Assembly: GCA_964035545.1 (NCBI GenBank)
Contig: OZ037767.1
Location: forward strand, 14,819,998-14,883,997
Origin: Bugula neritina
Lineage: Eukaryota > Bryozoa > Gymnolaemata > Cheilostomatida > Bugulidae
Direction of reading: 5' to 3'
DNA length: 64,000 nucleotides
The translations under genes and the position numbers were made by a program. Below the pieces are notes generated by a model. The model was not told the origin of the DNA. It ran no database searches and saw nothing but the letters and a program-made list of their open reading frames with translations. Each line of letters opens with the position of its first letter. The first letter of the stretch is position 1. Of the stretch, positions 63,660 to 64,000 are shown in pieces.

Positions 63660-64000
63660 AATCATATATACTTTATACTCTACACTCTATAGTCTACGCT
63701 CTATAGTATACACTCTATAGTATACACTCTATAGTCTACACTCTATAGTCTACACTCTATAGTCTACACTCTATAGTATACACTGTATAGTCTACACTGT
63801 ATAGTCTACACTCTATAGTCTACACTCTATAGTCTATGCTCTATAGTCTATGCTCTATAGTCTACACTCTATAGTTTACACTCTATAGTCTACACTCTAT
63901 ACTCTACACTCTATAGTCTACAGTCTACACTCTATAGTCTACACTCTATAGTCTACAGTCTACACTCTATAGTCTACACTCTATAGTCTACAGTCTACAC
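63660..64000. repeat. 14-bp minisatellite running off the window
   Basis: About 24 units of actctatagtctac with variants (tatagtatac, a few with an extra agtctac). The array has no end inside the window. Confidence 0.93.

Larger units (their letters stand above)
62206..64000. other. Right edge, no exon recognised
   Basis: This should contain intron or upstream exons of the sulfotransferase gene, but I found no frame with signal-anchor or WSC-like cysteine pattern. Two minisatellites occupy part of it. Confidence 0.55.

Overview
This is AT-rich nuclear DNA of an animal. The genes are split into many small exons with GT-AG introns, and the families are metazoan: a coenzyme Q8 kinase, mitochondrial ribosomal protein bL9m, a TRIM-type ubiquitin ligase, a Rel/NFAT-type factor, a WSCD-type sulfotransferase and a ciliary microtubule protein. 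Dispersed tRNA-derived SINEs, foldback elements and abundant minisatellites fit an invertebrate, perhaps a lophotrochozoan. I cannot name the species from sequence alone. There is no bacterial, organellar or viral gene content.

Layout, left to right. 1-4471 holds no recognised gene. 4472-19578 (+) is a 14-exon ciliary/axonemal gene of the SAXO/TEX45 type; its intron 7 is almost wholly an 8.2-kb array of 33-bp repeats. 20253-27404 (-) is a complete 14-exon COQ8 gene, convergent with the first. 29445-39253 (+) is a complete 6-exon MRPL9 gene. 42472-50437 (+) is a 13-exon Rel/NFAT-like transcription factor with a TATA box and a perfect kappa-B palindrome just upstream. 52459-56881 (-) is an 8-exon RING/B-box/coiled-coil/beta-propeller gene. 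59366-62205 (-) holds the last five exons found of a WSCD-like sulfotransferase, whose 5' end is not seen. 62206-64000 is repeat-rich.

I rebuilt all gene models by hand. Exon phases agree at every junction, which is the main support for the exon borders. COQ8 (ubiquinone synthesis) and MRPL9 (mitochondrial translation) both serve mitochondria and are divergent neighbours, but I see no evidence of shared control.

The most unusual signal is a recurring architecture: at about ten splice junctions in four different genes, a short tandem repeat starts at the junction or carries a copy of it, so introns hold 2 to about 20 extra copies of a real donor or acceptor. In three cases (MRPL9 exon 3, NFAT-like exons 2 and 12) the unit length is a multiple of three and the frame stays open, so use of an alternative copy would add or remove whole peptide units.
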